Positions 1 to 11,831 of a DNA stretch of 64,000 bases are shown piece by piece. The notes under the pieces are model-generated. The model searched no databases, had not been told where the DNA came from, and saw nothing but the letters and a program-made list of their open reading frames with translations. How positions within the stretch are numbered: position 1 is the stretch's first letter; the number at the start of each line of letters is the position of its first letter. The position numbers were made by a program, and so were the translations under genes. The DNA comes from Daphnia pulex. Taxonomy: Eukaryota; Arthropoda; Branchiopoda; Diplostraca; Daphniidae. Location: NCBI RefSeq assembly GCF_021134715.1, contig NC_060024.1, positions 1,798,001-1,862,000 on the forward strand, given 5' to 3'.

Positions 1-3000
1 CATTATCTTTGGTCGAAGAAATATGTCGACACATATTTGGATGTGTTGAACACGCGCAGTCGTAGAACTATAGTTCTACGACTGGGCTAGCTGTGCTATA
101 GCTGCTGGATATGGTGTGTCACTATGCCATTACGACAATCTGGAGCACGTGTTTTCCTATATACACTCGCCGGAATTCCGTTTTTCTTTTTCTTTTTTTT
201 GGCTGGCCAGGATAAAATAATAACGACACGCCCGGCCCCTCGTCTATACATAGGGGTGTGATTATCTCTCTCGTGTTTTTCCTAGACTATACACTATACT
301 ATAGATATCTATCATATCTTTTGGCTGGTACACTAGTTATAATAGACCACAGCAGCAGCCAAAACGTCAAATAGTTATGTACTAACTAGTGTACGTATAG
401 ACTCCTGGCCCATTTGAAATTCAAAATTTTTTGAAATGAAATAAATAAAAATCAGGTGACGGATCTATACTGGCACGTATAGTTTTGGCATATACAAACC
501 CAGAAATGTTTTTGTTTTTGTCTATAAATAATAAAATACAGTCGTCGTTGTTGTTGTACACATTTAAGATATAAGTTTTCTCTTTTTTTCTGATTGGCTG
601 GCTGACTGTTTTCTTGGCCGTCGTCGTTGTCGCCCAGGGAATAGCGTCGTCGTCGTGCGAGAGGGCGTGAAATTCCCTGGAGATGTTCCGACACGATCAG
701 ACCGATGTATCTTTCTATGGAGAGCTGTGTTTCCTATCCTATCCTGTGTATATATCCTAGACTCGTCAGCGTGTTTCGTGAACGCTGCGAAAAAACATAT
801 CGCAAAGCCAAAACAGCAGCAATAGCCCCCAGCAGCAGCAGCTTATACATGTTCTCCAAAAGTCTATCCCAAGTGTATTTTCTTCTTATCTATTTCCACC
901 CTTTTTCTTATTTATTTATTTTTTTGTCTCTTTCCCATATAATAGAAATCAGATTGTTTTTTTCCCTTTTCATAGACAATCTATAAAATATACTATGTAA
1001 ACCGACTCCTGCTGTATATAGAGTCACCAAAAACTGAGTTTATAATACCGATTTTGATGACATCTAATCATTTGGCGATGCTGTGTTGGACTGTGCTGGG
1101 GTATTAATTTCAGATTTATTTGTCTGTATGATTCGAGCCGAATAGAAGAAGTCGACTGAACTGCTAGAGCTGTCTCTTATAGAGATGCTCAACTCCTGCC
1201 ACCTAAAGATACGAGTGAGATTAACGACGTTGTTATGTCCGCGTGCTCTGTGTGCTGTGCTATATGCTAGCGCTATGTATATAAATAAATAAGTCAAAGA
1301 CGATACGTGTCCGCTTGCGTGTGTGTGTGTACAGAGAGAAGGCGACGAGAGAAAAAGAGATGCTCCTGCTTGGATAGAGGGGGGAGATATATATTAGACG
1401 GAGGATTATTCTTAGCACCACACAGCATCAGTATAGAGAGACGAAGAGTAACTTTTTTCTTCGGTCGGGGGCGCAGCAGCTAGCATATACTCGGCTCCAT
1501 ATAACAGGGCAGACACTTAGGACTCTTGTCTGTCAGCGCCGTCTCCTCCATTCTTCATTCTATTACTCTTTTGGCAGTTGGCTGGGTTGTTGGGCTGTTG
1601 GCCTGGTGTGTCTTTTTCCATCTTTTCCCCTTTAGGCTTTATTAGCTCCCAACGGGGGACTAGATGAGAGACCCCCGTCTGTCTATAGATATATTTACTA
1701 GAGAGAGAGAGAGAGATGCATATAATATAAATATCTAACTCTCGCGCGCCCCCATTCATCTGTATACGATTTGCTAATGGAATGAACGACATGGAAGAAC
1801 AAGAACGGTGTCAAACAGCGTCACAGACCGTTCTCTCCGCGGCCCCGGCGCATTTCCCAAACTGTTGCGCGCCAGCGTCTCATATAACAGCAGCACAAAT
1901 TTAGATGCGTGTAAATGCTTACGGGCACTGATTTATATTGCCAGGGGAATGTCTCTCTCTCCTTTTGGGCTGATGGCTGATGGTCAGCCAGCCAGGGGGG
2001 AAATAATAATAAATTCCTTCCGTTTATTTAAATTTTGTTTTATTATTGGCGTGCGCATCAACATTTTGACGATCCGCATTTCCAAATTGAAACGACACGG
2101 ATCCGCGCACCAGGTGTGCAGTTGATTATATAAAAATGTACATCCATGATGGTTTCAAACGAAAAGAATTCCGGAAACAGTTTCTTTGTTCAATCTGACG
2201 TAACATTGAGCCCTGTATAAAGCAATTGTGAATGTATCTCATCATCATTTCCTGCTTGTCAGTTTCTTGTTTATTTTAATCCATCGAGGAATGTGACGCC
2301 ATAATAGCACATCACAACCCCCTCCTGGAAAAACTGTCCAACAGGTGACGCAGTAAACGTAAGAAGTCGTCACTTTTTTTCATTTTTTCCCACGTGCCTA
2401 TATCGGCGACAATAGACGCCTGACCCCCGCATCCGCATTTCTGTGTGTTTGATTCTTCTTATTCGTTACGTGGCTGCTGCTGTGATGGGTCAATCTCTTC
2501 GTTGAAAGGCATTTGGCTGTAGATTTTCTATCCATCAAGAAAAAGTCGCCAGCGATACAAAAGGAGCAACTCACAACATTTTGGGAGGAATAAGAAAAGG
2601 ATATCCGGAGACGCCAGTCCAACACAAGAAAGTGCTGCAGGAGAGAGTCTCTATTTTGACGCGTCTGAAAAGGCCCAAAAGAAATAGGAAGAAAAACCCT
2701 TTGGCTGGATTTTCCACATAGGATATCAAAAGACTCCAAAGTCACACTGGGGTAAATGGATGAGTTACATGAATGAAAACGAGGGTCCTCCCGCTGAGAG
2801 TTGGATGTATAAGACCACCGTGATATGGCTCTCTTGGCCAAACCTAAATACATACATCCAATAGAATCAAAACGAAACTGTCAGAGAAGATGTGACTGCT
2901 GGTCACAACCTGGTTTCTTTTCCAGGGGGGAATGTATGTATGACGATACTATTAGAGCTTGTGATTTTCTCCCCAACACGACAAACATCAAAAGCTGTTG

Positions 3001-6000
3001 GCCTCACGCAGAGAGGAGAAACCCCGATAACTTTAGAGTCAGAAAAATAGAAGAATCAAATAAAATATACCCCTTTGCTCCCCCTTTTGATTCCATTGTC
3101 GATGAGAGAATGTATAAGAAAAGTTCCTTTTGGGTTTTTGGGCTGCTGTGAAACGCATTAGCTCTGCCTTGTTGGCACTCCTCAAAAGCCATATCTTTCT
3201 TATTCTGTTTTGGCTCTTTTTCTCCAACGTATAAATACATTGTGCGCTGGCATTTTTAGAGAGATATATATTCCGGGGGCCCCCATCTCTCTATAGTCGT
3301 CTCTCTGCTGCGCCTAGACACAAGAGAAAAAAAAAACTTTTTCATAATTCATATAGACCCTGGCCAACACACAGCTGCATGGGCTTCGTCTTATAAGTTC
3401 CACAATTCAATGGAATTTTTATTATTATAGTTTCCCACTTTTTGTGTTGTTTGCTGCTGCTGCTATATGGACTGACTTTTCTATTAAAGCTACCTACAGA
3501 GATATATATGGCCCGTCATTTCGTTACTTATGCGTCCGTGCGAATCGTCCCTCTACCACCAGCAGCTCGACCCGAAGAAGCTCAAGAAGATGATGAAAAG
3601 AATTTTGAAGATTTTTCCTTGTATAGAGAAATTCGTGTTTAGATATAAACATGTGACGTCATTTCTTGTATTGTATCTAATGTTATAATCATCATCTTTC
3701 TATACTCTCCTCTGTGTAGTATTGGGCGACGAGTTTTCACGGGAAATATCACGGTGGCATATGCTGCTTCCCCGTAGGTCGTTCGGAATTTTGTCAATAA
3801 AGAATATAAAAATGAATGAAAATGAAAAAGAATCCAAAAGGAGATATACACAAATACGAATCAAAGTTTTAGATTTGGAGCTAGGAGAAGACTAATCGTT
3901 TTCGTGCTGTGCCCTGGACATGTAATAATGAAAATAAAAGAACTTTCTTATACAATATCTAAATGTATTATATGGAGGATTTCTGTGGAAACAACGCGTC
4001 TAAATAATAAATGTCTATAGTGTTTTCGATTCGTGGAAAAGCGATTCAGCACAAAACTGCTGGCGCTCAAAATTGAACCTCATTAATGTTGGAATCCTTT
4101 CACGTTTGTTCACCTTCTAAATTGCAAGTTCATCCACACACTCCGATAGAGGCTACAAATGACTGGGCACACATGCTGGGTCACATTTAAAAAGTTAGAA
4201 AATCTATCGGTATAAATTAGTATTCGATTTCATTTTTCCCAAATTGTAGTGCTACCGATCATGTACGTGATTACACGGTCGTCTGCAAGTCATGTCCATA
4301 CGAAACCTAAACAAAGTACACACACATAGAGAGTTGAAAAAACACATAAGTCGTACAAAGTTGTATACATCTCCGAGTCCTATATGTAGCCTATATTTTA
4401 TATAAGCCCAGCAGAGACACGAGGCCTTACAAGTTAACGTCCATATTTTGTGTGTGTGTGTGACTGGGCTGCGTTGTGTCGCCAACCATGTCTATCTCGT
4501 TTCCGGAAAAAAAAAAAGTTTTTATTAAAGAAAAAAGGGAGCGATTGGATTGGCGCCGTGCCAGACGCGAGTCTTAACATGATTGGACGCCCCGACGACG
4601 ACGACCCATGTCCTTATAAACAAGAATATAGAAACGGGCGAGCCAAATACAAATTTGCTGTTCACGGCACCCCTTCACACTGCAACGCGCCGCTAATAAG
4701 GGGTCGGCTTGACCCATACCCTATCTTTGGATCTTAATAAGGTCTATAGATTATAAATTTATATTTGAAAATAGAAAAACTCAGAGGCCGAGATAGTCAC
4801 TCTGGTCGGCCCTTTTTGGATTTTATTTTTGCACCCCAGCAGCAGCAGCACCGGTTCAAATGTTCATCATTTATATTAGATGTATTTAGGGCCTCCCCCT
4901 ATTCTTTTCTTCCGTGTTGTCACTATATTTATATATTCAATGTGAGGATCCACACACCCCTTGACTTTAGATTCGTTTAATAAGCCTATATAAAAAAAAA
5001 GTTTCGAGACTTTTTCCAACTAGTCACAGCTGCTGCTGGTCTTGGTGATGGCCTATGTGGTCGTTCTATTCGCGATAATAAACTCAAAGAGCCTCTCATC
5101 CCAACACAGGAAAAAGAAAAAAGACGATAGTGAGGGGATCAAGTGATTTCCATGAATTTCCATTTGATTTTTTTCGTGTGTGTGTCTTGTTGGTCGGACC
5201 AAAAGTCGATAGTGTGTCTAGTAAAAGACTCGGTAAAAGATAGAAGAAAAAACACTAGCGGTAGCTATTAAAGAAACACGGGGGCCCCACACACACACAG
5301 AGGGTGGTCGATATTATCATATAGCTGTTGGGCGTGGCCGCTCTCTGCTATAGCTCTTCTCGGTTTAAAGATATTACGCATAACTGATCGCGCCACACAC
5401 TCTGCTCTCGCTAATCCCTCGGCTGCTCCTATGTTTTCCTAATTTCCTTTTTCTATAGACAGGACATGTCCGCTAGCAGCAACACTCGCCGTCTACATAA
5501 CAATCTAACGAATGGCCGGAGCCCCTTTGAATTTTTTTTTTAAATTATTCAACAGTGTAAAAGGGATTTTCAAGTGTCAAAAGAGATAAGACTTTTCAAA
5601 AAAGAAGAAGAACTGGCCTTCCGCGCGTTATATTTCGGACAGCAGCAAAGTGACTAGTTCAAGCCTTCAAGTGTTTGGCCAGATCTCCTTAAAATGTTGA
5701 CCTCCCGCGTATAGTACCCGTAGTAGTACCCTAGCTAGCTATGTAAGAGAGATATATATTTCTATACAGTGCCCCGCGCATATAATGGGATAATACAAGA
5801 ACCTCTTTTGGATATCTGACGCCCGTTGATGAGGGACGCGCACCACTCATCTCTCTCGTGTCCATTTTTATTTTATAAATTTGTAAAATAAAAATTGGAG
5901 GGGCTGTGTGTTGAGGACGGCAGTACAGAAGCGCGTGCTGACTATTATTTAAGCGGCTGTTGGTTTATTTTCTTTTTTTCGTTCGGAAAAAGACAAAACA

Positions 6001-6090
6001 AAAGGCAGACGACCTCACACACACGACACCATCTTGTGACTGGGTTACACTGAACAGAAGGGCGTATATAGTGTGTGCAGAGATAATAAT
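1..6090. other. Gene-free AT-rich spacer with simple repeats
   Basis: I find no supportable gene here. Open frames are short (the longest is 151 codons, 2398-2853 on the minus strand), overlap on both strands and resemble no family I know. The stretch is rich in microsatellite-like tracts: GT near 1319-1331, GA near 1698-1714, AGC/CAG near 825-842 and 4839-4850, CA near 5289-5300, and many poly-T runs. It may be intergenic DNA or a long intron or regulatory region of a gene to the left; the sequence does not decide. Confidence 0.6.
57..84. repeat. 28-bp perfect palindrome
   Basis: The two 14-base halves are exact reverse complements with no loop, centred between 70 and 71. It could form a cruciform or hairpin, or be a footprint of a small inverted-repeat element. 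No flanking gene explains it. Confidence 0.8.
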
Positions 6091-6104
6091 AATATGAAAG
6101 CCAA

Positions 6105-7623
6105 AAGCAGCTGGGAATCCCGGAAACCATCAAACGGATCATATTGCGGAAATTATTCAATACGCTATCAACAAGGTATACCTCTTTTATTAATTATTTT
6201 TGTAAGATATATTCGTAATTTCACCGAATTTTGCCTTTGATGACACATTAGCACGACGACAATTTGCAAGAAGCCCAACAAAAAGCACCAATGTCAGTCC
6301 TATCCGATTCCAGCTCATTCCGACTGCCTTTGAAAGAGAAACCAGCCATCGCCCAGCGGAGTGAAATGATCCGCAGCCGCAAGTACGACGAGGATGACTT
6401 TGCAAAATTTAACGCCCTTTGTCGGGGTGAAAAGCTTTTGGTATTTTTACACCGTCATTAGTCAATCGCTACGTACTACTAACACGACTTTGATTGGATA
6501 GAGCGAAGACAGCCTGGCGCAACTTAAATGCTGGTTAGACTCTCGCCGTCAGCCATATCTCCTCCTCACGCCAATCAAAGTTGAGCAGCATTCCATCAAG
6601 CCGGAAATTTACACCTTTCATGATGTTCTGAGTGACGAAGAAATGGAAACAGCCAAAGAATTGGCCACTCCTTTGGTAAGAGAAATTCATTAGTCAACTG
6701 TACAAGTGTCATAATTTTAGAACTAGAATTATTATGTAGTTCTCGAGAGCTAAAGTGTTGGGGAAAGAGCCGAGCTCGGAAATGATCTTCTCCAGCCTTA
6801 GGACTTCCAAGACGGCCTGGATTGCGGATGAAGTTCATCCATTGATGGATAGACTCTCCCGAAGGATTTCCCTCATTACCGGTTTAAAAACCAACTCTTC
6901 GCGTGGCGATGCAGAGATCCTTCAGGTTTGGCCGTAAATTGTTCCATGACAGGAGGGCATATGAATCAAGATTTTTTCGTGATGCTTTCATTAGGTGGCT
7001 AATTATGGAATTGGTGGACATTACTCTCCTCATCACGACTACCTGTTGAAAAGCAAAACAGATGAAGAAGTTAGTATTTTAATTCACTTACGTATGTTGT
7101 CGTATTTGGTGATTAATTACCTAAACATCTTGCTGATTGTTTTCAAATGGAGAAACTCTCTCCCTGGGATAAGGCCATGGGCGATAGGATCGCCACTTTC
7201 ATGTTTTACGTAACAATCCCTGTGGTTTATAGACTATTCTATTGAAAATCAGTGTTAATTATAACTCGTTGCTTTGTTTCTCACATAGCTCAACGATGTA
7301 GAGCGAGGAGGGTCAACTGCATTCCCGCGGGCAGGTGTGGCTGTCAGACCCGTCCGAGGCGGGCCGCATTTTGGTACAATTTGAAACGTAACGGATTAGG
7401 TAATCCCGATACACTTCATGGGGCTTGCCCTGTCCTTTTGGGTCACAAGTGGGGTGAGTTTTATGTCCTATTTAATTTCGCTCAGTTGAATCATTTTATA
7501 GAAATTTAGATACTTTTTTTACATTTGAAATCAAATCGTTTTGAAATTTCAGTTAGCAACAAATGAATTCGAGAAACAGTTCAGACGTTCAACAGAGGCT
7601 GCCTAACCGATCCGACAAAATAA
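6105..7623 (+). pseudogene. Prolyl 4-hydroxylase alpha subunit, truncated and disabled
   Basis: The catalytic half of a collagen prolyl 4-hydroxylase alpha subunit (an Fe(II)/2-oxoglutarate dioxygenase of the ER) can be read across exons at about 6252-6440, 6502-6675, 6740-6925, 6995-7069, 7153-7209, 7289-7453 and 7553-7623, all with GT-AG introns of 61-99 bp. Recognisable blocks are ALCRGE, ILQVANYGIGG, the iron-binding HxD (PHHD), GGSTAFP, AFWYNL, the second iron histidine (DTLHGACPVL) and the 2-oxoglutarate lysine (GHKW). Three things are wrong. One base is missing near 7361-7363, so the frames of GVAVRPVRG and AAFWYNL do not join. The near-invariant Trp after VSNK is TGA at 7564-7566, with family-like sequence continuing to a TAA at 7621. 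The N-terminal P4Ha_N domain and a start codon are missing; a possible extra exon lies at 6105-6175. The frameshift is in a G run and could be a sequence error, but the nonsense codon supports a pseudogene. Confidence 0.8.
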
Positions 7624-7984
7624 CCCGTGACGCTTGTATAACATTTCAGCATTCGTATACATATTTAGCGTTATTCTACGTTGTTCTTAATGGGCAATCG
7701 TTTTGAATAATTCCACAATCCCAGAAGAAGTGGAACCATATGATCTTAATTGTTTTGAATTCAACTTTGAATTATGACTTGTTGAATTGGCAATGTGTTT
7801 TCTTATAAAACAGAAAGTACAACGTTAACATTTTACGACGTCGGCATTATTTATAAATCTAGATAACACTATGTGGTAGGACAAATAAACGATTCAAAAC
7901 ATTACCAATTCTGTTAAAACAAATTTAAATTAGGGGAACGCAGTGCACGATCGTCTATTTCTGAAAAATGGGCAGAGGTACACT

Positions 7985-8512
7985 TCTAGATTACCGAATT
8001 CGCCGACGTAACGTATCACACTCAAGGTAGTCAAGGGGTGTTCAGTCCAACAGTTATCTCATTTATTTGATTTGAATTGATAATAATTAATGAAAAAGAT
8101 GATTGTAATATTTGAAAAAATAAAACAAACGTAGAAATCATATTTTCTTTCGTGTAAACTAGAAAATGTATTTTTAAACCCAAATTAACTATGCCAATTC
8201 GCAGATTATCGAATTCGCCGACGTTTCAAACACGTTTAAACACAGTAAAACACAGTAAAACACATTAAAACACGTTTAAACACGTTTAAACACGTTTAAA
8301 CACGTTTAAACACGTTCAAGTTTCAACTTTCAAGGTCGTCCAATGGAGTTCCATCAACAGTTTTTTTTTATTTTTTAAATTAATTTTACGCTAATTAATA
8401 AAAAAATTGATTGTATAATGTGTGGAAAAATAAACTGAACCAAACTATCATAGTTTCTTCCGTGTAAACTTGAAAATGTATTTTTAAACTTAAGTTAACT
8501 AGTCCAATGAAC
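7985..8512. repeat. Two diverged direct repeats of about 200 bp
   Basis: A block beginning with an 'attaccgaattcgccgacgt' motif near 7990 recurs from about 8204. Both copies continue into a similar A/T-rich stretch that ends with 'cgtgtaaact.gaaaatgtat' (8152-8172 and 8461-8480) and 'ttaacta.tcc/gcc'. The second copy carries an extra short tandem array. The pair lies directly upstream of the intronless chimeric gene, so it may be an old promoter duplication or the remains of a transposon end. Confidence 0.65.
8226..8317. repeat. Tandem array of a 10-bp unit (cacgtttaaa)
   Basis: About nine head-to-tail copies of a decamer close to cacgtttaaa. The second to fourth copies vary (cacagtaaaa twice, cacattaaaa) and the last four are nearly identical. 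It sits within the right-hand member of the 200-bp direct repeats, about 300 bp upstream of the 8609 start codon. Confidence 0.9.
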
Positions 8513-8608
8513 GAGTGCCAATAGTGTTGACGTGCTCCGAGTTGATATAAGGGCACAAAAATCTGACCAAGATATTCAAGCTTTCAATTTTGTTACCACA
8601 AAAACAAA

Positions 8609-11600
8609 ATGATTTCTACTGTAACCAACGTGTTTGCCTTCTTCTTGCGTATATGGATTCCCTCGTTCCACCTGGAGGATTCCATTACTTCCCCGAATAC
8701 TGTCGTCCCCGCAGCTCCACGTCTGCAACCGGACTCACAACCCGGTTCTCCCGTGTCCCTTGAGGCACATCCCAGATCGGACGACAGAATTTTCCCAGAA
8801 GGGCTTTTCCCAAATTGGGCCATCCGTTGTTTCAAATGGATGGTACCCATTTCCCCGAATGTTACCATCGCAGCAGATCCACGCCTGCTTTTACCGGTCT
8901 CTCTACCAGGATCGTCGACGGACACACACAACCACCGTGTGTCTCTCGAACAAGATCCGACCGGATACCAAACCCATACCTCTGTCGCGGGAAATTTGCA
9001 TTATGACCATCTTAAAGTGCAAGTTGACAGACAACAGTCGAATGAACCTGATGTTAACAGTCTCAAACAACGACTCGTAGTTACGTCATTGGCTCGCGAC
9101 AGTTTGCGAATAAAGAACAACCTATTGAAGAAGTCTTCTGTCTCGAAGCAACAAAAACTCGATAGAGAAGTAAAAGACTTGAAACTTTCCCACAATGAAT
9201 TAGTTTCTAAGTTGAATGAATATCAAAAGAAAAACGAGATTTTAGGGCACCAACACGCCCAAATGGAACAAACACTTCACCTGAACATTTCCGAACTGGA
9301 GGACAGTTGTTTACGACAAAAAATACTCGGACAAAAATGTGTATCAGCGTCATTGGCTCGCGACAGCTTGCGTGTAAAGAACAACCTATTGAAGAAGTCT
9401 TCAATCCGCATGCAAAAGAAAAACCAGAAAGAAATGGATTATTTGAACCGTTCTCACCAAGAATTAGTTGCTGAGTTGAATCAAGCAAAACTTGAAAACG
9501 AACTTTTGAGCCATAAACAAGCCCAAATGCAACGTGACAATGAGATCCAGATTTCTGAACTGGAGGAAAAATGTTTACGACTAACGAAGGATAAAGAAGA
9601 TCTCGCTGTGAAATTGATACAATCCGAGTCCGATGTTAAATCACTTTCTTCGTCATTTGAAAATCAGAAGGAAACAGTTTCCAACTTGGAAAACGTGATT
9701 TTGGATTTACAATCGGTGAAACCAACTGTGCCGAACGCAACCTCTCAGGAAACTCAGACCGACACAAGTCAAATAACAACAGTTTTGCCTTATTCCTTAC
9801 CGAGAACTTATGATCGTGCATTTCTCATGCAGAGAAAATCTTTTGGCATCAAGAAACCCGGATGTCTTCCTTCTGAGATTGTCCGTAAAGTCGCAATGGG
9901 CATGACATCCAAAATAACCGAACTACTACCACCAAGAAGACAGATAAAGTTACTCGATACGAAACCAGCAGAGCGTGTCGTTGATACATCGAATGCGTGG
10001 AAACCGAAACGAGCGACGCCGACTGCAGCCACTACCACATCAGCAACAGAAGTTGTTCTCAACACGGTACGTGGTATATTGAACAAGATGACGCCGACCA
10101 GCCACGAGCGATTCTTGGCAAAGATTCTAGCTCTGGAGATTAATAATGAAGAGAGTTTATCTGGAGTTATTAAACTTTTTTTCGAAAAAGCTCTAGATGA
10201 GCCCATGTATGCCGCCACGTACGCTCAGATGTGCCAGGCATTGGCCACCAAACAAGTCGTCTCTTCAACCGACCCAACACAATGTGTTTCATTCCGAAAG
10301 TTATTGCTCTCACGCTGCCAAAAAGTATTCCAGAAAGATAGCGATATCCTGATTGATGTTGACAACAAGAGGAAAGAAGTACAAAAGGCTGAAACGAAAG
10401 AAAAGAAGAAACTACTTGAGACGGAACTCATTTCTCTCATAGACCGGAACCGAAGAACTGCTCTAGGCAACATCAAGTTCATTGGAGAACTCTACAAAGT
10501 CGGAAATATAACTGAAAATGTCATGCACAGTTGTATCCGTCGCCTTATTCAAACACCGTCAGATGAGGAAGCGATAGAGTCCTTGTGTCGCTTATTGACA
10601 ACCATTGGAAAAGGCTTGGAGAGTCCGAAAAACAGCGCAATCCTGACGTCCTACTTCCAGGCATTGGATTCGATTATTAAACCAAACAAGATCTCAAACC
10701 GCATCCGTTTTATGGTCCAAGACCTTTGCGACTTGCGAAAACGCAATTGGCTACCTCGAAATGAGCCCAGCATTACCAACAAAGTCGAAAATAGAAAAAC
10801 AACAAGTGCTGACGAGCCAGTTACGTCTACTCTCCAATTCACCAAAACGGTGACAAAAGACTTTGGTTCTGAAATAAACAAACTCCCGAGCCAAACTCTG
10901 GCTAATACCGAACAGCAAATGACCAGTGACGAAACATGCGGCTTCGAACTGGACATGGAATGTATTAAGCGGTTTTCGAAGCGACATGGACCCTTCAACA
11001 TCCCGGAACGTGTTGACCGAACCAAACGCCCCGTTTCAGCCGCCCCTGCCGGACCAAAAGTGCAATTCGCATCTAGCGACATTCGCTATAAGAATAAACC
11101 CATGAATGGGTACACGGTAACGAGTGTCGACGGTATAGAAACAATTGTCAAGTCCGAGAGTCTTGCGCCAAGAACTCAGCAACTGATTGCAGAAGAGAAA
11201 AACCAAAAACTCGGGCCGTCGGCTGCATCAAGCGAACTAAAGAATAAACAAACCACCAAGAGGATTTCACCCCCAATCAAAGTCACTAAAATTACTAAAA
11301 CAGGTCAAACAGACTCGAAAAAAAATTCTCCAACAGGCCTCGTAATAGCTAAAAAAGAAATAAAACTGCCAACGGAAAAGCATTCTTCGACTGCGTCATC
11401 ACCCGATTTTGTGATCTTGTCATCGGTGAAACAAGAAGTAAACTACAACGAGATTGTTGTGACTGGAATACCAAGATCTGACAGCGGACGAGTCATCGGA
11501 AGTGGTGGAAGTAATATCAAGAGAATTGAAGAACTGTATGGAGTACACTTGAGTTTCTTCGAAGAAAACTTATACATCGCCGATGGAGATGCTGAGGGAC

Positions 11601-11830
11601 GCAGGGCCGCCTGTAGCGACGTGATTGAGAATCTACCTGTGACGATAGAATGCAGAAAGCTAGATCTAACTAAGAATCATTATTCCAGCTGTTATTTGCT
11701 GAGACAGCTCAATTTCAACCACAATGTTCGAATCCATCATCGATCAGCCGAAAACAAATTCGTTACCATTTGGGGGACTTTGGACAGATGCAGAAAAGTC
11801 TACAAAATCCTTCAAGCCGGATCTCGATAG
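8609..11830 (+). CDS. Intronless eIF4G-like chimera: coiled coils + MIF4G + KH-like domain
   Basis: A single uninterrupted frame of 1073 codons. Residues 1-20 are hydrophobic; 20-140 are Pro/Ser-rich. Residues about 160-330 hold two tandem 88-residue coiled-coil repeats, each opening with LARDSLRxKNNLLKKSS. Around residue 401, TYDRAFLM fits the eIF4E-binding motif YxxxxL-phi and sits where eIF4G has its own (YDREFLL). An AWKP block follows near 466. Residues about 480-716 are a clear MIF4G domain: VRGILNKMTP, FRKLLLSRCQ, LGNIKFIGELYKVG, LCRLLTTIGKGLE, IRFMVQDLCDLRKRNW, the last ending close to the eIF4G pattern NWVPR. The MIF4G domain binds eIF4A and RNA in translation initiation. MA3 and W2 domains of eIF4G are missing. 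Residues about 948-1010 resemble a KH RNA-binding domain, with GSGG in the GxxG position followed by SNIKRIEE. No introns in a MIF4G of otherwise intron-rich ancestry, plus the A-rich tract after the stop, suggest retroposition. Function is unknown; a translation regulator or dominant competitor of eIF4G is inference. Confidence 0.85.
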   Translation: MISTVTNVFAFFLRIWIPSFHLEDSITSPNTVVPAAPRLQPDSQPGSPVSLEAHPRSDDRIFPEGLFPNWAIRCFKWMVPISPNVTIAADPRLLLPVSLPGSSTDTHNHRVSLEQDPTGYQTHTSVAGNLHYDHLKVQVDRQQSNEPDVNSLKQRLVVTSLARDSLRIKNNLLKKSSVSKQQKLDREVKDLKLSHNELVSKLNEYQKKNEILGHQHAQMEQTLHLNISELEDSCLRQKILGQKCVSASLARDSLRVKNNLLKKSSIRMQKKNQKEMDYLNRSHQELVAELNQAKLENELLSHKQAQMQRDNEIQISELEEKCLRLTKDKEDLAVKLIQSESDVKSLSSSFENQKETVSNLENVILDLQSVKPTVPNATSQETQTDTSQITTVLPYSLPRTYDRAFLMQRKSFGIKKPGCLPSEIVRKVAMGMTSKITELLPPRRQIKLLDTKPAERVVDTSNAWKPKRATPTAATTTSATEVVLNTVRGILNKMTPTSHERFLAKILALEINNEESLSGVIKLFFEKALDEPMYAATYAQMCQALATKQVVSSTDPTQCVSFRKLLLSRCQKVFQKDSDILIDVDNKRKEVQKAETKEKKKLLETELISLIDRNRRTALGNIKFIGELYKVGNITENVMHSCIRRLIQTPSDEEAIESLCRLLTTIGKGLESPKNSAILTSYFQALDSIIKPNKISNRIRFMVQDLCDLRKRNWLPRNEPSITNKVENRKTTSADEPVTSTLQFTKTVTKDFGSEINKLPSQTLANTEQQMTSDETCGFELDMECIKRFSKRHGPFNIPERVDRTKRPVSAAPAGPKVQFASSDIRYKNKPMNGYTVTSVDGIETIVKSESLAPRTQQLIAEEKNQKLGPSAASSELKNKQTTKRISPPIKVTKITKTGQTDSKKNSPTGLVIAKKEIKLPTEKHSSTASSPDFVILSSVKQEVNYNEIVVTGIPRSDSGRVIGSGGSNIKRIEELYGVHLSFFEENLYIADGDAEGRRAACSDVIENLPVTIECRKLDLTKNHYSSCYLLRQLNFNHNVRIHHRSAENKFVTIWGTLDRCRKVYKILQAGSR

Positions 11831-11831
11831 A

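Noticed and set aside
2398..2853. 151-codon minus-strand frame in the left spacer
   Set aside because: No motif, no compatible exons, and composition typical of random frames; another frame overlaps it on the plus strand.
8593..11082. Several antisense frames of 60-143 codons opposite the chimera
   Set aside because: They lie wholly inside a long, well-supported plus-strand frame with clear domains.
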